Positions 21,740 through 33,403 of a stretch of 64,000 bases of DNA are shown here, piece after piece. The position numbers were made by a program, and so were the translations under genes. Under the pieces are notes generated by a model. The model was given only the letters and a program-made list of their open reading frames with translations. It was not told the origin of the DNA and searched no databases. The stretch comes from Gigaspora rosea (taxonomy: Eukaryota; Glomeromycota; Glomeromycetes; Diversisporales; Gigasporaceae). The stretch lies in assembly GCA_003550325.1 (NCBI GenBank), contig QKWP01000368.1:275801-339800 (forward strand), in the 5' to 3' direction. Every line of letters begins with the position of its first letter. Positions within the stretch are counted from its first letter, which is position 1.

Positions 21740-24270
21740 TTATTACGTTATCGTTTTTCTGACATTTATCATTCTAAACATAAAGTTTCGTGCTAATTTA
21801 GGCCTAAAAAAAAAACAATTATATTAATCTAAGTGTTTAAAATAAGATATTAAAGAATGTTTACTATTTAATTTCAATTTATTCACGTTAACTCTATTTA
21901 ATTTCATTTTGTTCGCGTTAATATAAAAATTTCTATTCATCTAAATAATATTCATGTTCAAGAAAATTTACTATTTAAAATTTTGTTCATCTTTATTATC
22001 AGTTGTCACACGAAATTTCTAAATTTTTTTTTTACATATTGGCACCAAAAATAATACTACTTCCAAAGAATTCCCTGTTTAATACTAATGTTCTAGTATA
22101 ATATCTATTATTATATTAGATTTTTAGATTGATTGACCAAACAATAAACTAGGAACCTAATTTTTTAACCTGAACCGCCCTGCAAAAATTTGCGGGTCAC
22201 AGGACCCAATGTATACCTCTACAATAAATATTTCTATCATAGTTTTTTTTTTTTAATTGTACTCTCATAAATTTTGAACGAAGAAATCTTATTAATACCT
22301 TGCTTATTTTTAACATTCAAAGTTATTTTCGAATTCTACAAATATTAGTAAGGTTCGAAAATAGCCTTGAAAAACATTTAAATTAACCAATGTCTTCATT
22401 AAAGTTCGAAAAAATGTAAAACTTTAATAATGATTGCTAATAGATTAATATAATTTTTAACAATCATAGATTTGTATTTTAATAAATTCATTATATTCAA
22501 AATTCTAGATTCTCTTGAAAAGTACAGCAATTTAAGAATATTACATTATAATTATTAATAGCTATTTTATCTAAATAAGATGATCAAATATCTACTTAGT
22601 CACTATTAATCTGTCTATCCATTATGATAATTCTGATAATAGTCAAATTTATAGCAGTGAAGGAATGTCGAATTTCACAAGCAACTGAAGAATGTCGAAT
22701 TCTACAAGTAATAGAGAAATGTTGAATTTCACAAGAAATAGAGGAATGTCGAATTCTACAAGCAGTAGAGGATACAGAACTCTGAACATATTTTTCTACG
22801 CATTGCCTTTAATTATTAAGAAAATATTTATTACTATAACATTGCACCAAAAAACTCCCTAATAATATTTTGGACCAATAATTGTGTGCAGTGCAAAAAA
22901 TTCGATCTATGCATGTGCAAAACACAGATTTGCAGAAATAAGTGAATGCACTTTTTCTCAATTCATCTAATATGGTTTCTCTTTAAAACATTTCAAATAT
23001 AATTGAGTATTTAAGATATTGTATAAGAGACTATGACGATTTTGTCAATACTGATAGTAGATAGTTAACAAATTATTTAAATTAATAAAAACATGTTTTA
23101 TTTAGACATTTGGTAGTATTTATCTTAGACTTTAAATATGAGTTTTAATTAAATTTTTTTAACTTTCACTTCGATTTGATCTTTTAAAATTTTTGATTTG
23201 ATTGGCTAATTACCATGTGACCCATTTTTCATATTTGGATCTGTGTATTTTTAATTGATCTGAGTCCTAAGTTAAACATAGATTTTCATATTTGGGGATA
23301 ACCAGGTACTGTACATTGCAAGATTACCTGATTTTTTCAATTTTTAATGGAAATCGATTGATATTAGAGTTAGAGTTAGATTATAAAGATAAAGAAGGGT
23401 TTATATATAGCAAAATCACATTTCCAACACTTTTACTTAGTTAACCAAGACTGGTTTAGATAGACATTTTTTAAATCTTTTGTGTTTTTGCCTTTGTTAT
23501 CTCACTTTGTTTTGTTTGAACAGATTTAGGCTAAATATCGAGTAATCTCGTAATATACTTTGCTTTAGCTGACCCATACATATTTGGACGGTTCTACCTC
23601 AAAACGTGAAGTAATCTTAATCGGTTGCAATTGGTTGACATCGAATATTTCGGTTCAGTTAACTGATTAGCGAATTTTTTTTTTTTTGTTCAAATCACTA
23701 GGTATAAAAGATAAATTTATGAGTTAAACCGCGGTATATATATCAAACCAAATTTGGTTTATGATAAAATTTAGTTGGTAAAAATATAACTTTTGTGCAA
23801 ACACGATTCACTTCACAATTCAAAAAAAGAAAAATATAAAAGAGATTTAGCTAGTACAATAGTTAGATTAAGTGGCAATTACTAAATAAAAGGCTTTTTT
23901 ATTTTTCTTTATGAATATATTGATTTATTTCATATATGAATTGCGTACTGATATGCAAAAGCGTGTAAAATAAAATCTAAAATTAGTTTATCAAATAGTT
24001 TTTTAATAATTACTATAGTAAGCTCCAAGTCGTGAATTTAACTAATTTAGTTAGTGAATACATATTTAATACTGTATTATACAATATATGCGTTAATTCA
24101 ATAGTCAAGTAATAAATATTTATTATTATAAGGCATATGGAATACCTCGTATTAAAAAGGCCAATTTTGACAATTTTTCAAAATTTTTTTTTGAACTTAA
24201 AACAAAAAATTTTATATACGAGACACTCCATATTTCATTAGTTTTATAAATAAGAGTTGATTTTTTTTAA
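21740..24270. other. Gene-free AT-rich stretch
   Basis: Nothing coding is supported apart from the small repeat at 22653-22772. The segment has scattered diverged words (TTAATTTCATTTTGTTC / TTAATTTCAATTTATTC near 21870-21915) and no conserved domain in any frame. Confidence 0.5.
22653..22772 (+). repeat. 30-bp minisatellite with a 10-codon period
   Basis: Four units of 30 bp, based on GAATGTCGAATTCTACAAGC then a variable half, are in tandem. In one frame they read ECRISQATE-ECRILQVIE-KC*ISQEIE-ECRILQAVE, with one stop in the third unit. The period is a multiple of three, so it could be a remnant of a coding repeat. No surrounding ORF is recognisable. Confidence 0.6.
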
Positions 24271-24289
24271 TCAAATACAGCCAATCTTC

Positions 24290-24480
24290 CATAAATACTA
24301 ATTAGAAAAAGTGCACTTACGGAATAGAATGCGCACTTATGGAATGTGCATTTATGGAATTACATATTACATTAGGCGGATCAAATGATGTGCACTTATA
24401 GAAAGTGATGTGAAGTGCACAGCGCATGCACCTTCTATAAGTGCACTTTCTTTCTTTAAGTGCATTCTTTCTATAAGTCT
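24290..24480. repeat. Cluster of GTGCACTTAYGGAA words in both orientations
   Basis: The word GTGCACTTATAGAAAG and variants (GCGCACTTATGGAATGTGC) occur five or more times, forming an inverted pair around AGTGCACAGCGCATGCAC. Related words at 24849-24885 (AAGTGCACTTATAAAGG) suggest these are remnants of one element interrupted by the MITE at 24645-24833. Confidence 0.55.
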
Positions 24481-24644
24481 TTTTGAGATTTATGTTCTCA
24501 TGAAAACAAATTTATTTAATTTAATTTTCACTATTTTTTTAAATTCCTTATTTCAGAAAATATTGGATCTTCGTTCGACTTCTAATTTTATTTCTATTTG
24601 ACATTATGTTATTATGCTTATATCATATACTTGTATAGAGAACA

Positions 24645-24833
24645 TATGGGCGCTATTCAGTAGAGATCTCTCCTATTTAATAAAGCATAAGCAGATGTTA
24701 ATTTTTTAGATAATTTATTGCATGCAACTTTATACTAAAAGTATAATTTAACATGATCTACAAAAACGGGATTTTCTCGAAAATTTTGATCAGCACTATC
24801 CCTTTTCTACTGAGTAACGCCCATATTTTTCGA
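24645..24833. mobile_element. MITE (ATATGGGCGCTATTCAGTAGA ends)
   Basis: The left terminus ATATGGGCGCTATTCAGTAG and the right terminus, read inverted as ATATGGGCGTTACTCAGTAG, form TIRs of about 21 bp. The interior is AT-rich and non-coding. It lies between two blocks of GTGCACTTAT repeats, which suggests insertion into an older repeat. Confidence 0.7.
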
Positions 24834-25217
24834 GTATTGTGTTCTCGAAGTGCACTTATAAAGGATGCATTTATGGAATTTATGGAAGGTCGACTGTATA
24901 TCATTTATCCAACAATGATTATATTCTACTGCGCGTTATTCGGAACGCGCCCATGGGCGCTAATTTGAGACCACGTTAACTATTTTTGAATGTTTCGATT
25001 TTTTAAAATAACACCCACGAGCGTTATTTTGCACTTAAACGGTAAATAAATTTTTAAAAGACCAATTTAATTCTTTGTTTAGCATAATTCCACTCCTTTA
25101 AGTTTCAAAATTATAAAAACCAATATATATAATAAAAAATAGGTTAACTAGTTTTACTGAAACCATTTTACTAAAAGTTTCTATTAAAATTTGTGAATTT
25201 TTGATTTTTTTGACTAG

Positions 25218-25420
25218 GCGATACATCGCACCCTATAAGATCTGATGTAACGTGAAATCAAAACAATAAATAAATTCGTTAGTTTAGGGTTAGGGTGAGG
25301 GTTAGGTTAGGGTTGGGGTAGCGTGTTTTAGCGAAGAGTATCCAATCCAAAATTTTGTAAGCATAAGAGGTGGTTTCATAGGCAAAATTTCTTTGATCTC
25401 ACGTTACACCTGATCCTGCA
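25218..25420 (-). mobile_element. MITE, ATCTGATGTAAYRTGAAATCAAA family, copy A
   Basis: The ends CCCTATAAGATCTGATGTAA and, inverted, GCAGGATCAGGTGTAACGTG flank a telomere-like run of TTAGGG variants at 25283-25320. Related copies in the opposite orientation are at 29806-30036 and 31294-31549. No ORF was seen. Confidence 0.75.
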
Positions 25421-25462
25421 TTCTTATTGGTTGATCAGAGTAGCGATACAAAAAAGCTTTAA

Positions 25463-25700
25463 TAATTGTCGGGGATGATGCTGAAATCGGATGATGCTGA
25501 AATTTGGGGTCTCGATTTGAAACCATAAGCCTTGCTAAAATCCACATATACTCTTTAAATATCAAATCTACACCCAAACCTTACCCTAACCTTATAAGAC
25601 AAAAACGAAAAAAAACACCTCAAAAAAATTTTAAAATTTCATATCAAAATAAATCAAAATTTCAGGATCATCCGATTTCAGCATCATCCCCGACAATAAT
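25463..25700. mobile_element. MITE (TTGTCGGGGATGATGCTGAAA ends)
   Basis: The left end TTGTCGGGGATGATGCTGAA, then ATCGGATGAT, mirrors the right end ATCATCCGATTTCAGCATCA, then TCCCCGACAA. TIRs exceed 40 bp. An ORF overlapping it (25504-25812) crosses the right end and is not supported. The interior contains CCTTACCCTAACCTTA. Confidence 0.8.
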
Positions 25701-26144
25701 TGTACAAGTAGAATTGGATATTAGCTACAAATTTGGGTTGTTTTTCGTCAGAAAAGCATTTTTTGTTCAGTTCCAAAACTTCCCGATCGACTTTTTGAGT
25801 ACACATCCCTGAATAATAATAATTTTTCTCATAAAATCATGTCTTTTCATTAAATTCACTTCTGCACTTCAAGAAATACTCATTTATGAATGAAAAAAAA
25901 TGACTGATGTTTTTAAAATTGGTCACTTTCTGTTTTCATGTATAAAGTTATATGTAGTAAATTCTATAGTTAGAATTAAATCTCATAATATCGATATGCG
26001 ATAACAGAAGAATTTTGTATTTAATAAATTATAAATTATATAAATTAACAGCATTTCTATATTTAAATAAAAAAAAAATACTTATGCGCATAAGTATATA
26101 TTGTTTCTTATACTAACCCTGCCTAAAGTTGCCATGGAACAGGT

Positions 26145-27932
26145 TCAGCTTTTACTAACGCCTATTGTAGAATTCATTTCCGTACCACATTTGTTTATAA
26201 AAGTTGACTTAGAATTTAATGTTGCAAGGCTGTTAGTATCAGAAGATTGTCGGAGTGCCACATCAGATTCATGCTCGCACTGTTCCTTTGTTAATGGTCT
26301 CGACGACAAACAAAGATTGTTATCATTTATTTCGTTGAAAAAAGGATGTGATAAAGCACGTTTGGCTGAGATGCGTAATATGTCGTCGTACGTCAACATT
26401 TTCTATTGTATATTAATATATATCGTGAATGCGTTAAAAAGATATCATAATGAATAAAAAAAAAAGTGTCTTAAAACCAACATGCCAACGAAGTTCAAAA
26501 CGGTTCAACTTACACTGAGCAAATCAACACCAAGAGAGCTTAAAGTAGGAACATATTTATCGAGGGGTTGTGGTTTCCATTTTGGAAAAACAGGTGTGAA
26601 ATCTCTAAATTGTGTTATGTTGGGCCAAACACTTTCGTCCGGAGTTCCAAGAACCCTTACATTATTTATTAATTATTAAATTAAATATTTTACATTAAAA
26701 TAAATAAATAAATAAATAATCAAACTTACTGAAAGATTCGAAAAAGCTCGTCTATTTCACTATCTCCTGATCATATAGTATTTATTTTTAATAATTTTAC
26801 ACTACAGAATAATATTAAAATAGATAAAAATTGGTTTATAATAAATCTCACCTTTGAATAAGACTTTCTTATTAACAATTTCGGCAAATATACATCCTAT
26901 ACTCCACATATCAACAGCAAAAGAATAAGTTGGACTACCGAGCATAAGTTCCGGGGCTCTATACCACAACGTAATCACCTAAAAATAGAATATCATGTTC
27001 GTATATATAGAAATTCAATTTGATTCAGTTTTTAAAGTAAACGATACCTCATGTGTGTAAGGTCTCAAAGGAATACCAATGGCTCTGGCTAACCCAAAAT
27101 CTGCTAACTTAAGATTTTCATCTTTATCAATTAACAGATTTTGAGGTTTTAAATCCCTATGAAAGATTCGTCGTTTATGTAAGAATGTGGTTCCATCAAG
27201 AAGCTGGTGCATGAGTTTCTAATTTTTCGAAATTAGTTAATTAGTTAATTAATTAAGGTATCTCTATAATATCTCATAACAAAATAACCAAAAGATGTTA
27301 ATACCAGAATCTTATTATGTTCCAACGCTTCTTTAGAAGAATGAATAAATCTTTTCAAATCCATTGTAAGAAACTCGAAAACAAGAAATAATTTATTTTC
27401 TTGATTTACAATGTCAAGTAGTCTAGCCAATATTGGAATATGTATTAAATGTGTCATACTTTTGTTATGTATTTTATATAATAAACATACTTTACAATAT
27501 TTTCATGTTTCGTGCATTCCTTTAGTAAAGAAATTTCTCGAAGTGAAGTAGGTGGAATTCCTTCTTTGTTTCCAATGGATGAATCTAGACGTACTTGTTT
27601 GAGAGCTACGATTCTTCCGGTTTTTTTTTCTTTAGCCCTATAAACTATTCCATATGTCCCTTTTTTTAAAAAAAAGAAAAGAAAAAATAGATCAATTATA
27701 AATATTAGAACTTATTTTGTAAAAAAAATGTGTTCATAATAGAGAAATTTTATCTTGTGACTAAATTTATATTCCATACAAAATAGAAATGCAAAATTTT
27801 ATTATTCTATAATACTTCAATGCATCTATCTATCTATTATTATACATATCTATATATATCTCTCTTCCAATTAATACCTTCTCCAACTTTCTCCAATTTT
27901 TCAAAATCTTCCATGTCCATTCTTAAAATCAT
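26145..27932 (-). CDS. CDK1/Cdc28-like cyclin-dependent kinase, divergent PPTSLRE helix (eight exons)
   Basis: The exons on the minus strand are 27878-27932, 27491-27659, 27305-27422, 27048-27218, 26852-26978, 26730-26766, 26514-26655 and 26145-26402. They total 1077 nt, giving 358 residues and a stop, and every junction has GT..AG and keeps frame. Kinase landmarks are the glycine loop GEGTYG (17-22, with the Thr20/Tyr21 inhibitory pair), Lys39 in VALKQ, Glu60, HRDLKPQN (134-141), DFG (154-156), the T-loop PYTHE with Thr169, APE (179-181), and [12 protein letters not shown] (214-225). These are family hallmarks of CDK1/CDK2, which drive the cell cycle when bound to cyclins. The cyclin-contact helix is PPTSLRE (54-60) instead of PSTAIRE. 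About 55 residues extend past the kinase fold ([10 protein letters not shown] onward), rich in Ser, Thr and Asn. Met1 is the first in-frame ATG; Met5 or Met7 are equally plausible and give a start closer to the usual [13 protein letters not shown]. It may be a paralogue beside a canonical CDK1 elsewhere. Confidence 0.93.
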
Positions 27933-28089
27933 CTAAATTTTACAAGTATCGCTTTTGATTTAGTTAGTAAAATACATAACAATTTATAGTCTCGTAGTTT
28001 TAGCTGTTAATAATAATATATTACCTGTTACGTAATCAGTTAATTAAATGCGATTTACGTCAATAATAGTTAGTTATAAATACTGGCCG

Positions 28090-29215
28090 ATTTAGTCGGT
28101 ATTAGATCCTTTCAGGAAAATGGTGGTAGAACCCTAATTAATCGATGTGTGACGCTTTAACTTTTAATTCAGACATAAAAATAAAATAAAAATATGGCAA
28201 AACTACAATAAATTAGACAATATAAATGTATTTATAATTAGGAAAAAGCAAAAATATTTTAAAAACAAATATGATTATAATTCGATTAGAGCCGGACGTA
28301 AGCGTGTTCATGTCATCTGTTTTAAAACGATAAAAATTCTTTTTCAATTTCTATTTTATATTAATCATATTAATCGCAGTTTTAATAAGATAAACTTTCA
28401 AACTTTCTCTGGTTTCCTATACTGTATACTAGATATTAGACCAATCATTGAATGGCGGGCCAAGTGATAATTTGTTCGACAATAATTCTTATAGAATCTT
28501 TTTAATATTTGTAAACATTAAAGATTACTACTAAAAATATACTGTATTATATTTATAGAATGCTCTTTCTAACGGCTTTAATATACTATACAAACCAGCA
28601 CTTTTTTTATTTTAAACTATACTAGGAATGCGACAGCCTTTTTTTCAATAATCACCTTCTCTATAGTCATATCATAAAACATAATCACATTAAAATTTGC
28701 AATAATTAATAATAAGCTTATAAAAATACTTCTTTATCTCTTCGTTTGTAGGGTAGGTGCAGGCAAATTTGCCTGCAAAAAGTTATATAATATTTTTAAA
28801 AAAATTTTTTATAAAACTTTATTATGAATATTACTAACTATAACCCATGGTGATAATCACCATGGTCACGTGCTTATATATCCTTTCTATTTGGTAGTAT
28901 GTTAATATTTATTTGCCACACACAATTCATTACACCTTTGTATCAACCTATTACACAACATACGTATATACATATAACTGTGTATTATGTGCTGTATCCT
29001 GCTTACTTTGCTCACAGCTAGGCAGCCTACTTTGTGGTGCTTTTTACAACTTTCTTAAATGGAATTATTTACTGTATAAAATCTATGATATATAAAACAT
29101 TGATCAAATTTAAAAACTAGTGCAAGTATAAATGCGTTTAAACTACATTAGCAAAATAAATATACAAAAAACCTTCAAAAAAAATTGTATTGTAATATAG
29201 TAGATATTTTTGTAC
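28090..29215. other. Gene-free stretch upstream of the kinase
   Basis: No coding region is supported. The part next to 27932 must hold the kinase promoter, but no distinct motif stands out. A small inverted pair AACCCATGGTGAT / ATCACCATGGTC occurs near 28842-28866. Confidence 0.45.
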
Positions 29216-29234
29216 TTTTGTATCGCGACAGTCA

Positions 29235-29645
29235 CGTGTTCACAATGTATTAGACGATCACGTAACGGTGTCGACCCTTCGTTCGATCACCACTTTACTT
29301 TATTTTTATTTATTCTTTATTAGTTATTTATTATTTATTTATTTATTTATTTGTGTCGCTGCCCCGTTATACTGTTTATTTTGCCGCGATGCATATCGGC
29401 ATTATGTATCGTTCGTTATGCATAGATCGTATGCATAACATCGTTATTGGTATTTGAGTTCATTGTACATAGTTTTAGGATAGGAGAAACTACAATTATA
29501 AAAAGGACCTAAAAATCCTTCTGTATCAATATCAACTCATCAATCCACTATCCTGTCTTCTATCTAATAAAAGCCATCTTCATCTTGAATTTCTTCTAAC
29601 AAAGACCTAATTTATCCTCATAATCGAACATTTTGATTACAGTAT
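29235..29645 (+). other. Promoter-and-polyA module, possible solo LTR
   Basis: A less AT-biased block has a TATA box with downstream sequence (ATTATAAAAAGGACC near 29497) and, about 70 bases later, an AATAAAAG polyadenylation word (29566), then ends near GATTACA (29641). TATA and polyA signals so close together without an ORF are typical of an LTR. No terminal TG..CA pair with a matching 5-bp duplication could be fixed, so a lone promoter of an unknown transcript is the alternative. Confidence 0.35.
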
Positions 29646-29805
29646 GCTGAAATCTTTCGAAAAAATTATAATTAACACAAAATCTTTCAAAAGAATTACA
29701 ATCTTTCAAAAGATTTTAGTATGCATTTCTTTTGAAATATTTTGAAGGGTTTTATAATTTACCACCATGGCAATGTACTGCCACCCCTTGATTAACTAAT
29801 TAGAA

Positions 29806-30036
29806 TGCAGGATCAAGTATAATGTGAAATCAAAGCGATTACGATTTTTTTCAAAAATCGGCTATAGCACGAAATTTTGCCTATGAAATCATCTCTCATG
29901 CACTAACAAAAAAATTTCTCTCGAAATTTTGAGAACCCCAGACATCTTTCATACCCTCACTCTAATTCTAACTAACAAATTAATTTATTGTTTTGATTTC
30001 ATATTACACCAGACCTTATAGGGTGTGGTGTATTGC
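29806..30036 (+). mobile_element. MITE, ATCTGATGTAAYRTGAAATCAAA family, copy B
   Basis: The left end GCAGGATCAAGTATAATGTG and the right end TTCATATTACACCAGACCTT, then ATAGGGTGTGGTG, match copies A and C. The interior holds a degenerate CCCTCACTCTAATTCTAAC run. Its right half is repeated exactly at 30635-30719. Confidence 0.75.
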
Positions 30037-31012
30037 ATATGTGAAAAAATCAAAAATTCTATTTTGAAATAAATTTCAAAATATATATTTTGAAATATAT
30101 TGCAAATATTGTGAAATAGACCAAATAAAAAAATACAACCCTCTATTTTTTTTTTTTTGGGCAATCCTATTTATTATTTAAGATACGAGTATACTACTCT
30201 AGGATTTTAAGACTAATGCCTACGATTCCTTCCCTATCACAATAAAGACTCATCCGGTTACCAAAGTACCTAAATGCGATCTGCCGCAGTCAAGATTTGT
30301 CTCCAATTTTCTGTTTTCTAACACATAGANTGCTGAAAACGACAAAATTTATTTGTTTAAATTACTTTTGATCTAGTGATCAGAATTGAATGAACTTTTT
30401 TGTTAAATGCGCTTCACTGAGAGCTTCATTTTAAAAAAATGTTTGTTTAAATTGGTTCACTAGATGCCAAGATAATTGGCAAAAACTGTTTTTTGCTTCT
30501 CAAATTTTAGAGGTTTTTGCTGAAAAAACAAGTATGACCTCTATACTAGATGTCCAGGGTCCTAAATTTTGGGTTAGCATTTTTTTGCTAAATTGCCCTA
30601 CCCTAACTTTATCTTTTACTCTAACTCTATTTCTTACCCTCACTCTAATTCTAACTAACAAATTAATTTATTGTTTTGATTTCATATTACACCAGACCTT
30701 ATAGGGTGTGGTGTATTGCATATGTGAAAAAATCAAAAATTCTATTTTGAAATAAATTTCAAAATATATATTTTGAAATATATTGCAAATATTGTGAAAT
30801 AGACCAAATAAAAAAATACAACCCTCTATTTTTTTTTTTTTGGGCAATCCTATTTATTATTTAAGATACGAGTATACTACTCTAGGATTTTAAGACTAAT
30901 GCCTACGATTCCTTCCCTATCACAATAAAGACTCATCCGGTTACCAAAGTACCTAAATGCGATCTGCCGCAGTCAAGATTTGTCTCCAATTTTCTGTTTT
31001 CTAACACATAGA
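29952..31012. repeat. 378-bp direct repeat apparently identical, next to an N
   Basis: Bases 29952-30329 and 30635-31012 match at a constant offset of 683 with no difference that I can see. The first copy ends exactly at the ambiguous base at 30330. In neutral AT-rich DNA this is either a very recent duplication or an assembly join. Confidence 0.85.
30331..30560. mobile_element. MITE, GGACCCTGGACAT family, 5'-truncated copy
   Basis: This corresponds to the interior and right end of the element at 6726-7020, including AGAATTGAATGAACTTTTTT, ACTAGATGCCAAGATAATTG and the right terminus ATGTCCAGGGTCC. The left terminus is missing because the sequence begins at the N at 30330. Confidence 0.8.
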
Positions 31013-31293
31013 GAACTTTCAAATAATCATCGATAAGCTCTTGCTGGCTTTGTCAGAACAACTCTTATTCTTTATTTTTCTGTGGTTTGGCTGATGTCAT
31101 CCATTAATTATCCTATTTCAAGGATTGCAAAAAGTAATATTTTATATATTATTGTATATATCTGCAAATCTTGCAATTTTTTTTGCAATATTTTGCAATA
31201 TTTCGCAAAATTTAAAATTTGATATATTTTATTGGTTTATGTAATTTAGCGCATATGCGTTGTAACGCACCCATCTGATAAACCAATCAGGTT

Positions 31294-31549
31294 GTAGGAT
31301 TAGATGCAACATGAAATCGAGAAAAAATGGCGATCTTTTAAAAAATTGCCTGTGCCTCGTAATTTTGCTTATAAAACCACTCTTCATGCTTTAACAAAAA
31401 AAATTACTTGCAAAATTTTACTATAAAGCTCTTTTTTTTGTTTACACACTATTCTAACCTCACCTTAACCCTAACTAACAAAAAAAGGGTTATTTTGGTT
31501 GTTTTGATTTCACATTACACCAAATCATATGAGGTGCACTATAGCGCAC
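31294..31549 (+). mobile_element. MITE, ATCTGATGTAAYRTGAAATCAAA family, copy C
   Basis: The ends TGTAGGATTAGATGCAACAT and ATTTCACATTACACCAAATC match copies A and B. The interior contains CTAACCTCACCTTAACCCTA. Short words GCGTTGTAACGCAC and GCACTATAGCGCAC lie just outside or at the ends. Confidence 0.7.
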
Positions 31550-31995
31550 ATGCGCAAAAATATTAAATTCTTTTTTTATTTATTATTAGAATAAATATAT
31601 GCAACACACCTTGCGATATGCAAATTCATCGCATATATATATGTAAATATATATTGTAGATCTGTATAACAAATGTTCTATATAACAAAAATTTAAATTA
31701 ATATAAGGTTAGGGTAAGAGTTAGTGCTAAAAGTTAGAGTAAATAATAGTATATACAAAATTTTGCAAGAAATTTTTTTTGTTAGAGTGTAAAAGGTCAT
31801 TAAGTAGATGGAATTTTTTGATATTACAAAATTTTAGAAAAATTTCTTTATTCTGTTACACAAAAAAATTTGCACATTAAACCTGATCTTCAAATTTAAT
31901 TAGTAGATCATTGGGGTACAATATACAAGCACATCGTAGCGTGCAATGCCTAATTAAGTCCTTATTATTATTATATATTATATAAAGAAATTCTT

Positions 31996-32290
31996 TATAT
32001 AGTGCACCGTGCACTCAGTGCACCCCTTCAATATCTTAACATTTTACTAGGGTAACCCCTATCATGTTACTAAGCAAAATACTCATCTCGCAATTTTACT
32101 AAAATAACTCCTGTTGTGATACTAAGCAAAAATTCTTTTCTCGCAATTTTACTTTAAATTTAACTCTACTTTTAACTCTAACTTTAATTCTAACTCTAAC
32201 TTAATTTAATTTTTAACTTTTATTATACTATTAAAACTATTAAAAATACTAAATTTATAGAGTGCACTAAGTGTACCGGTGCACTATTTA
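31996..32290. mobile_element. MITE with TATAGTGCACCG ends
   Basis: The left end TATATAGTGCACCGTGCACT is mirrored on the right as AAATAGTGCACCGGTACACT. Inside, a unit of about 67 bp with GTTACTAAGCAAAA and TCTCGCAATTTTACT is present twice (about 32044-32160), followed by a run of CTCTAACTTTAA words. Confidence 0.7.
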
Positions 32291-32670
32291 AATTTTTTCA
32301 AAAAAAAACTTATGAAACTGCCTTTGCATGAAATATATATAAAAAAAAAAAACTACAATACCCAAGAATATATCGCATTAATTAGTTAAAAAAAAAACTT
32401 ACAAAACTGCTTTTGCATGGGTTTGCATATTTTTTCTTTTACGTATGCTCAGATTCTTATATTACCCGAAAAAGAAAGTAATCGATTAATGCAAATCGAT
32501 TACATGAATCATATTCTCGATTGTTTTGATCAATTAATCACGTGATTCACATGAATGATTTTTATTGGTCAATCACAGGTTGCTATAGTGACGGTTACCA
32601 TAAAATAACACACTAAAAAATATATACAAAGTTTGTTTAAAAATAAAAAAATTATACTATTATTGTACTA

Positions 32671-32855
32671 CAGTTAACTCTGAATATAACGAATCTCATT
32701 GTAATAAACTTTGGATAGAATGAACTCAAAATTTTAAAATTTCTTAATAGTTCGGTATAAAAAAAGCTATGGTTTCTTAAGAAAACATAGTAATTTTTTA
32801 TAGTGAACTTTTTTTTTGACCAGACTCAAGGGTTCAGTATAGAAAGAGTTGACTG
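32671..32855. mobile_element. Mariner-like MITE (CAGTTAACTC ends, TA target)
   Basis: CAGTTAACTCTGAATATAAC on the left and, inverted on the right, CAGTCAACTCTTTCTATACT are each flanked by TA (32669-32670 and 32856-32857). TA duplication and CAGTYAACTC termini with ATATAACGA following are typical of Tc1/mariner derivatives. An inner hairpin is AGAAAACATAG / CTATGGTTTCT. Confidence 0.8.
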
Positions 32856-33133
32856 TACTATTAGTTTTTTCTAAATTAATTATCTGTTGACTTTTAGATT
32901 AATAGCACAGTGGTTATACTTTAAAATCACAAATTAAAAAGTTGCTAATTTAAATTCTTTTAGAAGCAAGAAACTAGAATGTTATTAAACAAATTTAATT
33001 TTAGAAAAGGCAGTAGCTATTATTTTAGAAATCTGTAGTAATATAAAATAGAACATATTAAAACTCTAATTTGAAATAACTTGAAGTTACAAAACATAAT
33101 ATAAGGCCAATATTTATAATACTATATAAACTT

Positions 33134-33291
33134 AGGGTGCTGACAGATATTATGTAATATTTTTTTATTAAGGAGGTTACTTCCCTTCCCCCATATCATA
33201 TATGAAGTATATATATAGTATATTATACCTAGCTACCCCACTGCTACCCCCCTCCCTTCTAAAAATATTATGTAATATCTGTTAACGTCCT
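33134..33291. mobile_element. MITE, AGGGTGCTGACA family, copy
   Basis: AGGGTGCTGACAGATATTAT and the inverted right end AGGACGTTAACAGATATTAC enclose C-rich blocks (cccttccccc, ctacccccctccc). It is the same family as 512-677 and 35210-35371. Confidence 0.8.
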
Positions 33292-33403
33292 TATAATAAT
33301 ATATTAAAATTGGTTCTTAATAGAGCTAACAATGTTTTTTAGTTATTTAAAAACCAGTATAGCAGATCATATCTAGGTGCTTATAAGGTAGCTAGATAAT
33401 ATT

